Below, piece after piece: positions 8,631-18,854 of a DNA stretch of 64,000 bases (positions are counted from its first letter, which is position 1; each line of letters opens with the position of its first letter). The position numbers and the translations under genes were made by a program. Location: the NCBI RefSeq assembly GCF_030315685.1, contig NZ_JASXSI010000003.1, positions 1-64,000 of the forward strand. Reading direction: 5' to 3'. The notes under the pieces are model-generated. The model had not been told where the DNA came from, made no database searches, and saw only the letters and a list, made by a program, of their open reading frames with translations. The DNA is from Gordonia sp. ABSL11-1. GTDB lineage: Bacteria; Actinomycetota; Actinomycetes; Mycobacteriales; Mycobacteriaceae.

Positions 8631-9101
8631 ATGCCACGTAAAGGACCCGCACCCAAGCGCCCCCTGATCAACGACCCGGTCTACGGTTCGCCGCTGGTCA
8701 CCCAGCTCGTGAACAAGATCCTGCTCGACGGCAAGAAGTCGACCGCCGAGCGCATCGTCTACGGCGCCCTCGAGCAGGCTCGCGACAAGACCGGCACCGA
8801 TCCGGTCGTCACCCTCAAGCGCGCCCTGGACAACGTGAAGCCGACCCTCGAGGTCAAGAGCCGCCGCGTCGGTGGCGCCACGTACCAGGTCCCGATCGAG
8901 GTCAAGCCGGGCCGCGCCAACACCTTGGCGCTGCGCTGGCTCGTCACGTTCAGCCGTCAGCGTCGCGAGAAGACCATGGTCGAGCGTCTGGCCAACGAGC
9001 TGCTCGACGCCTCCAACGGTCTCGGTGCTTCGGTCAAGCGTCGTGAGGACACCCACAAGATGGCCGAGGCCAACCGGGCGTTCGCGCACTACCGCTGGTA
9101 A
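8631..9101 (+). CDS. rpsG: 30S ribosomal protein S7
   Basis: 156 residues, full length, with the typical start [10 protein letters not shown], then [11 protein letters not shown] and the C-terminal [17 protein letters not shown]7 nucleates folding of the 3' domain of 16S rRNA and contacts the exit-site tRNA. It follows rpsL by six bases and is separated from fusA by a 94-bp gap containing two hairpins. In many bacteria S7 represses its own operon by binding the rpsL-rpsG spacer; the very short spacer here leaves little room for that. Confidence 0.97.
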   Translation: MPRKGPAPKRPLINDPVYGSPLVTQLVNKILLDGKKSTAERIVYGALEQARDKTGTDPVVTLKRALDNVKPTLEVKSRRVGGATYQVPIEVKPGRANTLALRWLVTFSRQRREKTMVERLANELLDASNGLGASVKRREDTHKMAEANRAFAHYRW

Positions 9102-9134
9102 CCCGAAGCTCGCTTCGGGTTGCGCCGAAGGCGC
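9100..9134 (+). other. Two tandem intercistronic hairpins between rpsG and fusA
   Basis: The first is a perfect 10-bp inverted repeat (AACCCGAAGC / GCTTCGGGTT, loop TC) that starts inside the rpsG stop codon. The second is GCGCC-GAA-GGCGC immediately after. No U-run follows, so it looks like a processing or attenuation element rather than a full terminator. CTTCGG also recurs just downstream (9137-9142), allowing alternative pairing. Confidence 0.6.
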
Positions 9135-9195
9135 TACTTCGGAGAGATCAGCCTTTAGTCAGTATCAATTCCCGTAGGGAATGAAGGGAAACCAA

Positions 9196-11301
9196 GTGGC
9201 ACAGGAAGTGCTCAGCGACCTGAAAAAGGTTCGCAACATCGGCATCATGGCCCACATCGATGCCGGTAAGACCACCGCTACCGAGCGAATCCTCTTCTAC
9301 ACCGGTGTGAACTACAAGATCGGTGAGACCCACGACGGTGCCTCGACCACCGACTGGATGGAGCAGGAGAAGGAGCGGGGTATCACCATCACCTCCGCCG
9401 CCGTCACCTGTTTCTGGAACAAGAACCAGATCAACATCATCGACACCCCGGGCCACGTCGACTTCACCGTCGAGGTGGAGCGCAGCCTGCGCGTGCTCGA
9501 CGGTGCGGTTGCGGTGTTCGACGGCAAGGAAGGCGTCGAGCCCCAGTCCGAGCAGGTGTGGCGTCAGGCCGAGAAGTACGACGTCCCGCGTATCTGCTTC
9601 GTCAACAAGATGGACAAGCTGGGTGCGGACTTCTTCTTCACCGTGAAGACCATCGAGGACCGCCTCGGCGCGAGGCCGTTGGTCCTGCAGCTCCCGATCG
9701 GTGCCGAGGACAACTTCGACGGCGTCGTCGACCTGATCGAGCAGAAGGCGATCACGTGGCGCGGCACCGTCGAGATCGGCGCCGAGCCGACGATCGAGGA
9801 GATCCCCGCCGATCTGGCCGATCAGGCCGCCGAGTACCGCGAGAAGCTGCTCGAGACGGTGGCCGAGACCGACGAGGCCCTGCTGGAGAAGTACTTCGGT
9901 GGCGAGGAACTCACCGTCGACGAGATCAAGGGTGCGGTCCGCAAGCTCACCATCGCTCGCGAGTACTACCCGGTGATCTGTGGTTCGGCCTTCAAGAACA
10001 AGGGTGTCCAGCCGATGCTGGACGCGATCATCGACTACCTCCCGTCGCCGCTCGACGTCCCCTCGGTCGAGGGCCACGCCGTCGGCAACGAGGAGGAGGT
10101 GCTGTCGCGCAAGCCGTCGGCCGACGAGCCGTTCTCAGCGCTCGCGTTCAAGATCGCCGCTCACCCGTTCTTCGGCAAGCTGACCTTCGTGCGCGTGTAC
10201 TCGGGTCACATCACTGCGGGTACGCAGGTGCTCAACGCGACCAAGGGCAAGAAGGAGCGCATCGGGAAGCTCTTCCAGATGCACGCCAACAAGGAGATGC
10301 CCGTCGAGGACGCGACCGCGGGTCACATCTACGCCATGATCGGTCTGAAGGACACCACCACGGGCGACACCCTGTGTGATTCAAGCTCGCCGATCGTGCT
10401 CGAGTCGATGAGCTTCCCGGACCCGGTCATCAACGTCTCGATCGAGCCGAAGACGAAGTCTGACCAGGAGAAGCTGGGGACCGCGATCCAGAAGCTCGCC
10501 GAAGAGGATCCGACCTTCTCGGTGCAGCTCGACGACGAGACCGGCCAGACCGTCATCGGCGGTATGGGCGAGCTCCACCTCGACATCCTGGTCGACCGCA
10601 TGAAGCGGGAGTTCAAGGTCGAGGCCAACGTCGGCAAGCCGCAGGTGGCCTACCGCGAGACGATCCGCAAGACCGTCGACAAGCACGAGTTCACCCACAA
10701 GAAGCAGACGGGTGGATCGGGGCAGTTCGCCAAGGTCATCATCAAGCTCGAACCGTTGGTCGACGCCGAGGACGGCGCCACCTACGAGTTCGACAACGCG
10801 GTCACCGGTGGTCGTGTCCCGCGCGAGTACATCCCGTCCGTGGATGCCGGCGCGCAGGATGCGATGCAGTACGGTGTCCTCGCCGGTTATCCGCTGGTCA
10901 ACTTGAAGGTCACTCTGCTCGACGGTCAGTACCATGACGTCGACTCGTCGGAGATGGCGTTCAAGATCGCCGGTTCGCAGGCCCTCAAGGAAGCTGCGAG
11001 GATGGCGAGCCCGGTGATCCTGGAACCGATCATGGCCGTCGAGGTCACGACGCCCGAGGATTACATGGGTGACGTGATCGGCGACCTGAACTCCCGCCGT
11101 GGCCAGATCCAGGCCATGGAGGAGCGCAGCGGTGCTCGTGTCGTCAAGGCGCAGGTTCCGCTGTCGGAGATGTTCGGCTACATCGGAGACCTTCGGTCGA
11201 AGACCCAGGGCCGAGCAAACTACTCCATGGTGTTCGACTCGTACGCCGAGGTTCCGGCGAACGTGTCGAAGGAGATCATCGCCAAGGCCACCGGCGAGTA
11301 A
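9196..11301 (+). CDS. fusA: Elongation factor G
   Basis: About 701 residues. The start is placed at GTG 9196 ([11 protein letters not shown]), which aligns with the mycobacterial MAQ-type start and has AAGGGA just upstream; the ATG at 9181 would destroy that signal. The G motifs [17 protein letters not shown] and NKMD are intact, as are the RGITITSA switch and the domain IV region. EF-G drives tRNA-mRNA translocation using GTP. It is the third gene of the str operon, with 124 bp to tuf. Confidence 0.97.
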   Translation: MAQEVLSDLKKVRNIGIMAHIDAGKTTATERILFYTGVNYKIGETHDGASTTDWMEQEKERGITITSAAVTCFWNKNQINIIDTPGHVDFTVEVERSLRVLDGAVAVFDGKEGVEPQSEQVWRQAEKYDVPRICFVNKMDKLGADFFFTVKTIEDRLGARPLVLQLPIGAEDNFDGVVDLIEQKAITWRGTVEIGAEPTIEEIPADLADQAAEYREKLLETVAETDEALLEKYFGGEELTVDEIKGAVRKLTIAREYYPVICGSAFKNKGVQPMLDAIIDYLPSPLDVPSVEGHAVGNEEEVLSRKPSADEPFSALAFKIAAHPFFGKLTFVRVYSGHITAGTQVLNATKGKKERIGKLFQMHANKEMPVEDATAGHIYAMIGLKDTTTGDTLCDSSSPIVLESMSFPDPVINVSIEPKTKSDQEKLGTAIQKLAEEDPTFSVQLDDETGQTVIGGMGELHLDILVDRMKREFKVEANVGKPQVAYRETIRKTVDKHEFTHKKQTGGSGQFAKVIIKLEPLVDAEDGATYEFDNAVTGGRVPREYIPSVDAGAQDAMQYGVLAGYPLVNLKVTLLDGQYHDVDSSEMAFKIAGSQALKEAARMASPVILEPIMAVEVTTPEDYMGDVIGDLNSRRGQIQAMEERSGARVVKAQVPLSEMFGYIGDLRSKTQGRANYSMVFDSYAEVPANVSKEIIAKATGE

Positions 11302-11425
11302 TACTCGCCCACGGCACTGGCGTGCGCCCCTTTCTCGCAAGGATCGGGACCGCGACAACGTAAGTATTCGACAACCCTGCTGGGATCCACTCGGCAGAGC
11401 AACAACAGTCCAGGAGGACAATCAA

Positions 11426-12616
11426 GTGGCGAAGGCGAAGTTCGAGCGGACCAAGCCGCACGTGAACATCGGCACCATCGGTCACGTCGACCACGGCAAG
11501 ACCACGCTGACCGCGGCCATCACCAAGGTGCTGCACGACAAGTACCCGGATCTCAACCAGAGCTTTGCGTTCGATCAGATCGACAAGGCCCCGGAAGAGA
11601 AGGCTCGTGGCATCACGATCAACATCTCGCACGTGGAGTACGAGACCGACAAGCGCCACTACGCGCACGTCGACGCCCCGGGTCACGCTGACTACATCAA
11701 GAACATGATCACCGGTGCTGCTCAGATGGACGGTGCGATCCTCGTGGTCGCCGCCACCGACGGCCCGATGCCGCAGACCCGTGAGCACGTGCTGCTGGCC
11801 CGCCAGGTCGGTGTGCCCTACATCCTGGTCGCCCTGAACAAGGCCGACATGGTCGACGACGACGAGATCATCGAGCTCGTCGAGATGGAGGTCCGCGAAC
11901 TGCTGGCCGCCCAGGAGTTCGACGAGGAGGCCCCGGTCGTCAAGGTCTCGGCGCTCAAGGCTCTCGAGGGCGACCCCGAGTGGACCAAGTCCGTCGAGGA
12001 GCTCATGGCTGCTGTCGACGAGTCGATCCCGGACCCGGTCCGTGAGACCGACAAGCCGTTCCTCATGCCCGTCGAGGATGTCTTCACCATCACCGGCCGC
12101 GGCACCGTGGTCACCGGTCGTGTGGAGCGCGGCGAGGTCAACGTGAACGAGGAAGTCGAGATCGTCGGCATCCGCGAGAAGAGCAGCAAGACCACCGTCA
12201 CCGGTATCGAGATGTTCCACAAGCTGCTCGATTCGGCACAGGCGGGCGACAACGCCGGTCTGCTGCTGCGCGGCCTCAAGCGTGAGGACGTCGAGCGCGG
12301 TCAGGTCATCGTGAAGCCGGGCACCACGACTCCGCACACGGAGTTCGAGGGCCAGGCCTACATCCTGAGCAAGGACGAGGGTGGACGCCACACCCCGTTC
12401 TTCAACAACTACCGTCCGCAGTTCTACTTCCGTACCACGGACGTGACCGGCGTCGTGACCCTCCCCGAGGGCACCGAGATGGTCATGCCGGGCGACAACA
12501 CCGAGATGAGTGTCAAGCTCATCCAGCCGGTCGCCATGGACGAGGGCCTGCGTTTCGCCATCCGCGAGGGTGGCCGCACCGTCGGTGCGGGTCGAGTCAC
12601 CAAGATCAACAAGTGA
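11426..12616 (+). CDS. tuf: Elongation factor Tu
   Basis: 396 residues from GTG 11426, preceded by CAGGAGGA. The GTPase motifs [17 protein letters not shown] and NKAD are complete, as are the EEKARGIT switch and the C-terminal beta-barrel residues. EF-Tu delivers aminoacyl-tRNA to the ribosome. It is the last gene of the str operon, and a strong terminator follows 40 bp downstream. The 124-bp fusA-tuf gap could hold a second promoter, but I see no convincing one. Confidence 0.98.
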   Translation: MAKAKFERTKPHVNIGTIGHVDHGKTTLTAAITKVLHDKYPDLNQSFAFDQIDKAPEEKARGITINISHVEYETDKRHYAHVDAPGHADYIKNMITGAAQMDGAILVVAATDGPMPQTREHVLLARQVGVPYILVALNKADMVDDDEIIELVEMEVRELLAAQEFDEEAPVVKVSALKALEGDPEWTKSVEELMAAVDESIPDPVRETDKPFLMPVEDVFTITGRGTVVTGRVERGEVNVNEEVEIVGIREKSSKTTVTGIEMFHKLLDSAQAGDNAGLLLRGLKREDVERGQVIVKPGTTTPHTEFEGQAYILSKDEGGRHTPFFNNYRPQFYFRTTDVTGVVTLPEGTEMVMPGDNTEMSVKLIQPVAMDEGLRFAIREGGRTVGAGRVTKINK

Positions 12617-12656
12617 CATCCTCACCTGCTTGATCTGACTCACTGAGTCGACAAAG

Positions 12657-12693
12657 GCACCCGGTCACGAGAGTGGCCGGGTGCGTTTGTCTG
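12657..12693 (+). terminator. Rho-independent-type terminator of the str operon
   Basis: A 12-bp stem (GCACCCGGTCAC / GTGGCCGGGTGC, one G-T pair) with loop GAGA spans 12657-12684 and is followed by the T-rich GTTTGTCTG. It lies between the convergent tuf and the broken CdhC-like gene and may serve both. Confidence 0.8.
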
Positions 12694-13860
12694 TCGGTGC
12701 CTTTGTCTGTCGGGTGCTTGTCTGTTGGGAGTCACCCGCGTCGATCACGGCGATGGACTGGCTCGACATGGTCTTCTTGGCAGGCAGCGCCTTCTGGAGG
12801 GTCACGAACAGATTCGGCAGCGAGCCCGTGTAATTGACGACGCGGAACTGAGCGTGCGTCTTCGTCTTCTTGGGATCGTTGATGCGCAACCGGATGTTGG
12901 TGCTCGTCCAGTTCGTGAAGCTCGTCGCGGGATTTCTTGATCGCCTTCAGGTCGGCCACGGTGTCGGGATTCGCCTGCGCGAGGTGGATGTGGAGCTGGT
13001 CCTGGCCGCGCGCAGTCGCGGAGTTCACACCAAGGGCGATCGGCTTGGCAGGGTTCTTGGCAACTCGCTGGGTGGCCTGGAACCATGCGGCAGACCCACA
13101 GGTTCAGCTGAGATCCGTTCCACAGGTAGGAGCACTCGATGCCCATTGATGCGGTTGGTGCGCAGCAGGAGATCGTCGTTGACACCTTTGCTGTCACCGC
13201 CTTTGCGGACCGCGTAGAACTTGGGATGTGCCGGGCTGGGCTGATACTGCGGACCCGGTTTGATCACGTCGATGTTCGTTCCGACCTTGCCGGGGGCGGT
13301 GTCCGTCACCTGGCCCCACAGACAGTGGCAGTCCGGTGACCCCGTTCGAGGACGTGCGGGTGCCGTTGTTCAGTCGGGACAGATGGATGTGGAGTCGGTT
13401 CAGCTTGCGGGTCCGCTTCGAGTTGATCACGACGACAATGGTCTCCTCGGGAATCTTCAGGATGCTCGTGGCCGCGGGTCCACGAGTACTTCCACAGGTT
13501 CAGCATGTCCGGCTGCCAGATCGTCTGGCACTGCTCGATCCCCGAGATGCGACGGGTGGGCAGCAGGAGCTGATCGAACGGAGATTTCGGCTGATCGCCG
13601 CCGTGTCGGATCGCGTAGTACTGATCGAACTGGGACGTCGGCTGGGGTTGTGGCCTGACCACGTCGTCATTGGTGCCCAAGTTCGCCGGCTTGGCATCCT
13701 TGACGGCCTGCCAGAGGAAGTCCTGCGAGTTCACACTCCCGCAGCCCGGAGGTGGCGGCGGGGGAGTGCCGCTGCCCAGACCCGACGACCCACCTGCACA
13801 TCGAGTGTGCCACCGGGCGAGGCGATCGGCGCGCAGAACGCGACGGAGCGGAGGCGGCAG
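12665..13860 (-). pseudogene. Frameshifted tandem CDP-diacylglycerol pyrophosphatase-like gene
   Basis: On the minus strand at least five frame segments join into one protein with two similar domains. Domain one reads QYYAIRHGGDQ, FDQLLLPTRRISGIE, LNLWKYSW, then after a shift NRLHIHLSRLN. Domain two reads KFYAVRKGGDS, LLLRTNRING, then in new frames YLWNGSQLNLW, KNPAKPIALG and DQLHIHLAQANP, ending THAQFRVVNYTG. The order L-PT-RI-G then HIH matches E. coli Cdh and Rv2289-type CDP-diacylglycerol pyrophosphatases of the HIT superfamily. A proline-rich linker (PPPPPPGCGS) and a possible signal sequence lie at the start. Each segment is free of stops, so the damage is recent or an assembly artefact. 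Confidence 0.65.
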
Positions 13861-13891
13861 GCCGCCCGGTGCGCACTATCATCTGCAGGAC

Positions 13892-14776
13892 ATGACGATG
13901 TTCGGTGAGGCCGGTACGGGACCTCGCGTGCCGGGGACGGTCACCTCGTTCCTCAAGATCTTCGGGTTCGTGATGCTGTGCGGCATCGTCGGTCCGATCT
14001 TTCTGGTCGCCTACTTCCTCATCGATGAACCGGGCACCGGGTGGATGTTGTGGACCGGGTTGGGCGTCACCCTCCTCGACGTCGTCATCGCCCTGTTCAT
14101 TGCGCGACTGAGCATCGGCGGGCAACAGAGGACTGCGCGACTGCGCACGACGGGCCGGATGGCGATCGCCGAGATCCGAGGCGTCGAGCAGACGAATGTC
14201 CAGATCAACGATCAGCCCCTGATGAAGCTGGATCTCCACATCCACGGCGACGGCATATCGTCCTTCGAAACGCAGAAACGCACCGTCGTCCCGATCTTCC
14301 AGCAGCCGATGCTGCATCGCCGAGTTCTTGCCGTGCTGGTCGACCCGGCCACGAACGAGTTCGAGATCGATTGGCAGGCAACGGCTCTGCTGACGGGATC
14401 GGTGCCGGCGCGGTTCACGTCGAGCGAGGACGGCCGTACCTATGACATGACGGGTCGAACCGAACCGCTGATCCGGATACTCGAGATCCTGCGACAACAC
14501 GATGTGAGCACATCCGGTTCGATCGACCTCCGCAGCAACCCTCACGCTCGACAGGCGGTCATGGAGATCGTGCGAGCGTATGCCGGCCGGGACGGTAGGT
14601 GGATCGCGGAGTCATCGCCGGCGGGTGGATCGGTGGCCGCGACCGATCTGTTGTCGACGGACTCGCGACGCCCGGTCGGCGAACGGCTCGGAGATCTCGA
14701 GGGTCTGCGCAGCACGGGGCAGATCACCCACGCGGAGTATGCCGCCGCGCGACAGCGGATCCTGGATTCGATCTGA
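13892..14776 (+). CDS. Two-TM membrane protein with C-terminal SHOCT-like motif
   Basis: About 294 residues from ATG 13892 (an in-frame ATG follows at 13898). Two membrane segments lie at residues about 20-45 (IFGFVMLCGIVGPIFLVAYFLI) and 50-70. A soluble beta-rich region follows, with LDLHIHGDG and VPIFQQPML. The last 30 residues (LGDLEGLRSTGQITHAEYAAARQRILDSI) look like a SHOCT motif, a short helical oligomerisation element. The function is unknown. It is divergent from the broken CdhC-like gene, sharing a short promoter region. Confidence 0.75.
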   Translation: MTMFGEAGTGPRVPGTVTSFLKIFGFVMLCGIVGPIFLVAYFLIDEPGTGWMLWTGLGVTLLDVVIALFIARLSIGGQQRTARLRTTGRMAIAEIRGVEQTNVQINDQPLMKLDLHIHGDGISSFETQKRTVVPIFQQPMLHRRVLAVLVDPATNEFEIDWQATALLTGSVPARFTSSEDGRTYDMTGRTEPLIRILEILRQHDVSTSGSIDLRSNPHARQAVMEIVRAYAGRDGRWIAESSPAGGSVAATDLLSTDSRRPVGERLGDLEGLRSTGQITHAEYAAARQRILDSI

Positions 14777-14818
14777 GAGTATCGTCGTCGCCCCATGGGC
14801 CACACTGGTCACATCAGC

Positions 14819-14847
14819 CACTTTGGTAACGCAACGATTGCAAAGTG
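14819..14847. promoter_or_regulatory. Inverted repeat CACTTTG-N15-CAAAGTG
   Basis: A 7-bp perfect inverted repeat sits about 95 bp upstream of the secreted esterase start. It may be an operator; no binding protein can be named. Confidence 0.3.
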
Positions 14848-14940
14848 TCGCTGCTGTGGTCACAGCTGTGGCGCCGCGCCCACCAGGCGAAATATGTTGC
14901 TGCGGTGCCAGTTCTCACCACCCGCAGGCGGTTCGCCATC

Positions 14941-15873
14941 ATGCGGCGACGTCTCGTTGTCCTGCTGCTCGCGTTGTCGACGGCGCTGGGGGTGGGGGTG
15001 GTGACCGCCGGGACCGCGAACGCCGCGTCGTTCGGGCGCTTCTACGTCTCCGGATGCGGCATGCCGACGACGCCGGTGGACATGTGGACGCGCTGGGGGA
15101 ACTACAAGACGGTCATCGCACTGGACGGACTGCGCGCGACCGATGACATGAGTGGTTGGCGCCATGAGACGCGCATCCAGCGGATCGCGGACTCCGGCGT
15201 GAACGTCGTGGAACCCGTCGGCGGGCTCGCCAGCTTCTACACCGACTGGAACGCCGCCAGCCCGGGCAACAAGATCAAGTACCGGTATCGCTGGACGTGC
15301 CGGCTGAACACGATCATCAACGAACTCGACGCGCGTGGTCTGGCCGCCGGACCCCGCGAGAAGTACGCGCTGATGGGGATCTCCATGGGCGGCAACGCCG
15401 CGATGATCTACGGCGCCTATCACCGCAAGAGGATCTCGCACATCTTCTCGATGTCGGGCTTCCTGAACCCGTCCGCGCCGACGATGCGCGAAGCTGTCCG
15501 CCTGGCCCTCATCGACGCGGGCATGGCAGCCGGTGTCGGGCCGTTCAATGCCGACAGCATGTGGGGTCTGCCGTGGGACAGGCGGTGGGTGAACAACGAT
15601 GCGGTGGTCCAACTCCCGCGGATGCGGGGGATGCACATCCGTGTCGGCGCCGCCTCCGGGGTCTGGGGGCGGTACAACACCGATGCCGTCGGTTCGATCA
15701 AGGGCACACCGCTCGAGGTGTTCTCGCTGGCACAGACCCGCACCTTCGAGGTGGCCGCGGCGATCTCCGGAATCCGCATCACGACCGACTATCCGGCCGT
15801 CGGTACACACCAGTGGGGCTACTGGCAGGACATGGTCTTCGCCGCGAAGCGCGGCGGCTGGTTCCGCGACTGA
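14941..15873 (+). CDS. Secreted mycolyltransferase-like (antigen 85 family) esterase
   Basis: 310 residues from ATG 14941. The N-terminus MRRRLVVLLLALSTALGVGV and a TANA-A junction near residue 29 form a clear Sec signal peptide. The mature protein has the esterase pattern of the antigen 85 group: an early YVSGCGMP/TPVDMW region, LDGLRATDDMSGW, the nucleophile motif MGISMGGNAA near residue 170, and a C-terminal HQWGYWQ with the likely catalytic histidine. Such enzymes transfer mycolic acids to arabinogalactan or trehalose in the cell envelope. It differs enough from FbpA-C that the exact substrate is open. It appears to be a single-gene unit. Confidence 0.8.
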   Translation: MRRRLVVLLLALSTALGVGVVTAGTANAASFGRFYVSGCGMPTTPVDMWTRWGNYKTVIALDGLRATDDMSGWRHETRIQRIADSGVNVVEPVGGLASFYTDWNAASPGNKIKYRYRWTCRLNTIINELDARGLAAGPREKYALMGISMGGNAAMIYGAYHRKRISHIFSMSGFLNPSAPTMREAVRLALIDAGMAAGVGPFNADSMWGLPWDRRWVNNDAVVQLPRMRGMHIRVGAASGVWGRYNTDAVGSIKGTPLEVFSLAQTRTFEVAAAISGIRITTDYPAVGTHQWGYWQDMVFAAKRGGWFRD

Positions 15874-15975
15874 CCCGCCCCGCTGACAGCACCGTCGGTT
15901 GCGCTGACGGCAGCCTCGCCGTCAGCGACGGCACCCGGAACGCCGCCGACCACACCGCTCGTTACCCTCGACGGC

Positions 15976-16731
15976 ATGCGTGTGCTGCACCGACCGACGG
16001 CCGACGGGGACCTCGCCCTGGCCGTGCGGGTTTCCGGTGCCGATCGCGGCCGGCCGCCGGTACTCCTGGTCCACGGCATGGCCGGCGACCACAGCACCTG
16101 GCGGGCCTTCGCCGCAGCGCTGCGCCGTGACGATCGGACCGTTGTCGCCGTCGACCTCCGCGGCCACGGTCGCAGTGGGCACGCCGCCGACTATCGGCTC
16201 GACGACTTCCGCGACGACCTGCGCTTCGTGCTCGAGGACCTCGGCATCGACGTCGCCGATGTCGTCGCGCATTCGCTGGGCGCGCACGCGGTGTTGCGAA
16301 TGGCGATGGAGGTCCCGGACCGGATCGGTCGCCTCGTGCTGGAGGAGATACCGCCGATGCCCCGTGATCAACGCGATCTCGCCGAGGGCATCGTCGTCGC
16401 CGCATCCCTCGGCGAGCGTGTCCGCGGACTCGGTTGGGCCGTGCGCAATCCAGTGCCGCTGATCCGGTTCGACCGACGCGTCCCGGCCGACGTGTCACCT
16501 CAGTTCGAGGTCGCCGACCCGCACTGGTGGACGCGCCTGGGCGCGGTTGCCTCGCCGACGCTGGTCATCTCCGGCGGTCGACGGAGTTTCCTTCCGCCGC
16601 AGCACCTTCGCTCGCTGAGCGATGCACTGCCCGACGGCCGCTTCATCGAGATCCCGACCGGGCACAGTGTGCACCGCGACCGCGCCGCCGACTTCGGTGC
16701 GACGGTGACGGGATTCCTTGACGCGGGCTAG
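15976..16731 (+). CDS. Alpha/beta hydrolase
   Basis: 251 residues. It shows the fold's oxyanion motif (LLVHGMAGDHSTW), the nucleophile elbow AHSLGAH near residue 99, a late aspartate region (PTLVISGGRRSF) and the histidine in PTGHSVHRDR near residue 234. DLRGHGRSG is typical of esterase/haloperoxidase-like members. The substrate cannot be read from the sequence. The ATG at 15976 is the first in frame after the 100-bp gap. No signal peptide, so cytosolic. Confidence 0.85.
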   Translation: MRVLHRPTADGDLALAVRVSGADRGRPPVLLVHGMAGDHSTWRAFAAALRRDDRTVVAVDLRGHGRSGHAADYRLDDFRDDLRFVLEDLGIDVADVVAHSLGAHAVLRMAMEVPDRIGRLVLEEIPPMPRDQRDLAEGIVVAASLGERVRGLGWAVRNPVPLIRFDRRVPADVSPQFEVADPHWWTRLGAVASPTLVISGGRRSFLPPQHLRSLSDALPDGRFIEIPTGHSVHRDRAADFGATVTGFLDAG

Positions 16732-16902
16732 ACCGGCCGGTCCTCGGCCTCACGCCGGTTGGCACGGACGACGTGCCCGGGGTCGGCTCACACGAGTCGT
16801 CGACAGCCCGCGCAAGCGATGCGCACCTGGGGCGGCGGAGTCGGCCCGCGTCGAGCGAAATGTTCCCGCCCGATGGAACCGGTCCGCCCGGCCCTGCGTC
16901 CA

Positions 16903-17880
16903 ATGATCATGACACCCCGAGACATCGCACCACCCACCGTCCTGTCCGAGTGGCTCGCCGCCGGCGACCGCGCTGCCGAACTCCTCGCCGACACGGTCGG
17001 CGTCGACCGTCCCTGGTGGTCGGAACGCCTTGCCGACCACCGACTTCCCGGCGTCCTGTGCGGTGAGACCATCTGCAGAACCGACCTCTTCGGGCTGGCG
17101 GATGCCGCACTCACATCGCCCGACGACGCGATCAACCTGCTGTGGAACACCGTCGCCTTCTGCCACGGTCGTCGGCCGGGCGAGAACACGCGGCGCATGG
17201 TCGCCGTCGCCACCGACCGCACCCGCATCGGCGGTCTCCTCCAGGAGGCGGCGCAGGCGAGTCGGGAGGATCCGGCCACCGCTTTCGAGCTGCTCAAACC
17301 CGAGCGCGGCGGCAACACGATCGACCGTCTCGGTCCCACCGGCTTCACCTGGTTCCTGTACTTCGCGGGCGGAGGCGCGCCCGAGCATCCGAGCCAGGTG
17401 CTCGACAGCAAGATCGCGCGCACCATCCGGCGGGCCGGGTGGAAGCGATTCCCGGCGAGCGCGTGGACCGCCGACGACTATGCGGGGTTCGCCGAGCTCG
17501 TCGCCCGGTGGCGGACGGAGATCGGGGCCGACCGCAACGACGTCGTCGTGCGCGGTCTGTTCTCGGTGTCCCCGCCCGCCGACGCGGACTATCCCTGGCA
17601 GACGTGGCATCGCGAGACGTGGACGAACGACGATTGGGTCAACGGGCCGCTGTCGGCCGACGACCTACGGCAGATCTATCACTGGATGGCTCTGATCGCC
17701 GACGCCTACCCGATGTCGACCGCGTCGTCCGACTTCGCGCGGATCGGGAGGACGATCAAGAGTGTGCTCGGCGAAGACGTGGGCGCACCCCGACTTCGCG
17801 AGCCCGGCGCGGCGGTGCGCGACGACTCCTATGGCGGGTACTACGACCGCCCCGGCGGCCGGTACCGCAACGTGGGATGA
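16903..17880 (+). CDS. Uncharacterised protein, possibly OGG-like fold
   Basis: About 325 residues if the start is ATG 16903; ATG 16909 (MTPRDIAPP) is equally possible, and there is no clear ribosome-binding site. The middle contains TGFTWFLYFAGGG, then LDSKIARTIRRAGW, then ADDYAGFAELVARW, a pattern I associate with bacterial OGG-like proteins related to 8-oxoguanine glycosylase. I cannot confirm catalytic residues, so the link is weak. There are no membrane segments. It is followed by a convergent DUF2236 gene 22 bases on. Confidence 0.55.
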   Translation: MIMTPRDIAPPTVLSEWLAAGDRAAELLADTVGVDRPWWSERLADHRLPGVLCGETICRTDLFGLADAALTSPDDAINLLWNTVAFCHGRRPGENTRRMVAVATDRTRIGGLLQEAAQASREDPATAFELLKPERGGNTIDRLGPTGFTWFLYFAGGGAPEHPSQVLDSKIARTIRRAGWKRFPASAWTADDYAGFAELVARWRTEIGADRNDVVVRGLFSVSPPADADYPWQTWHRETWTNDDWVNGPLSADDLRQIYHWMALIADAYPMSTASSDFARIGRTIKSVLGEDVGAPRLREPGAAVRDDSYGGYYDRPGGRYRNVG

Positions 17881-17902
17881 CGCACGGCCGGATGATGTGC
17901 GG

Positions 17903-18835
17903 TCAGGCCGCGGGCTTGTTGTACAGCGGGCGGGGATCGACACCGATCTCGCGCCACGCCTGGTAGGCCCACGGTACATACAGCCACTTGAGCGGCAGCC
18001 TGTTGAACACCGGGTTGAGCGCCCGCATGATCGCGGCGAAACGCTGAAAACGCTTCTCCCGCTTGTCGTCCCATTCGAGTCCGCACACGTCGCGCATTTG
18101 CTGCGGTACGGTTCCGACGACGACGGTGCGGGTGAAGGCGTTCAGCGGAGCGGACAACACCTTCCACACCGGGGCGGGAATCTTCTTGGGCCGTGGGAGG
18201 CCCTGCCGGATGTAGCCGGTCGCGTACACCACGGTCTTGTGGGGGACGAAGCGGTCGAGCATGTCGTCCCAGTACTCGACGAACTCGTCGTAGGTCTGCG
18301 GCTGACTGCGCGCACTCACCCCGTACAGCTCGTACCAGATCTTGCTCTCCTCGAAGATCTGGACCTTCTCGGCGTGACTGAGGCGCCGGATGAAGGTGTC
18401 GGTGATGAACAGGACCTGATCGACGAATGTGGCGTGCGCCCAATAGAACAGCTCCGGGTTGAGCGCGTGATAGCGCGAGCCGTCGCCGATCGTGCCCTTG
18501 ATGTCGCGGTGGAAGTCACGGACCGTGCGCCCCCACCTCTGGGGCTCGGTGCTGTAGACGGTCTTCATCACCGGCGGGCCGGTGCGCCGGGCGCGGCCGA
18601 GAAAGTCATCGAAGATGACCGAGTGGTCGAGCACGGCCTGGCCCAGCTGCTCGATGCAGTTCTCGGTCCCGGCGAGCCGCTGGAACCCGAGGATGCCGCG
18701 ACTGTCCCCGTAGAACTTCCAGATGAGGGAATCGGCGCCGAGGCGGGGCGAGGGCAGCGCGGTGTCGGCGTCGTCGGCCACGATGAGCGGCTCGGCCTCA
18801 CGGATCGCATGCTCGTAGTCCTGGTTGACTGACAT
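17903..18835 (-). CDS. MpaB/DUF2236-type oxygenase-like protein
   Basis: 310 residues. SRGILGFQRLAGTENCIEQLGQAV near residue 50, FYWAHATFVDQVLF, and DEFVEYWDDML are features of DUF2236 proteins, the helical heme family that includes latex-clearing protein and MpaB. The histidine of YWAHATFVD is the expected heme-contact position. Members typically oxidise hydrophobic or fungal-type substrates; the role here is unknown. The start at 18835 is divergent from menC, with 49 bp between them. A repeat shared with the P450 promoter (18855-18882) lies in that gap, so the two oxygenases may be co-regulated. Confidence 0.8.
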   Translation of the reverse strand: MSVNQDYEHAIREAEPLIVADDADTALPSPRLGADSLIWKFYGDSRGILGFQRLAGTENCIEQLGQAVLDHSVIFDDFLGRARRTGPPVMKTVYSTEPQRWGRTVRDFHRDIKGTIGDGSRYHALNPELFYWAHATFVDQVLFITDTFIRRLSHAEKVQIFEESKIWYELYGVSARSQPQTYDEFVEYWDDMLDRFVPHKTVVYATGYIRQGLPRPKKIPAPVWKVLSAPLNAFTRTVVVGTVPQQMRDVCGLEWDDKREKRFQRFAAIMRALNPVFNRLPLKWLYVPWAYQAWREIGVDPRPLYNKPAA

Positions 18836-18854
18836 GTGAGGAGAGTAGCCCACG

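Noticed and set aside
8250-9089. 279-residue minus-strand frame over rpsL and rpsG
   Set aside because: Antisense to ribosomal protein genes, with biased, low-complexity translation and no start signal.
10381-12643. Large minus-strand frames over fusA and tuf
   Set aside because: Shadows of the two elongation factor genes; no recognisable domain.
16731-16742. 12-bp palindrome GACCGGCCGGTC after the alpha/beta hydrolase
   Set aside because: Short GC-rich palindromes are frequent in this DNA, there is no T-run and no promoter context.
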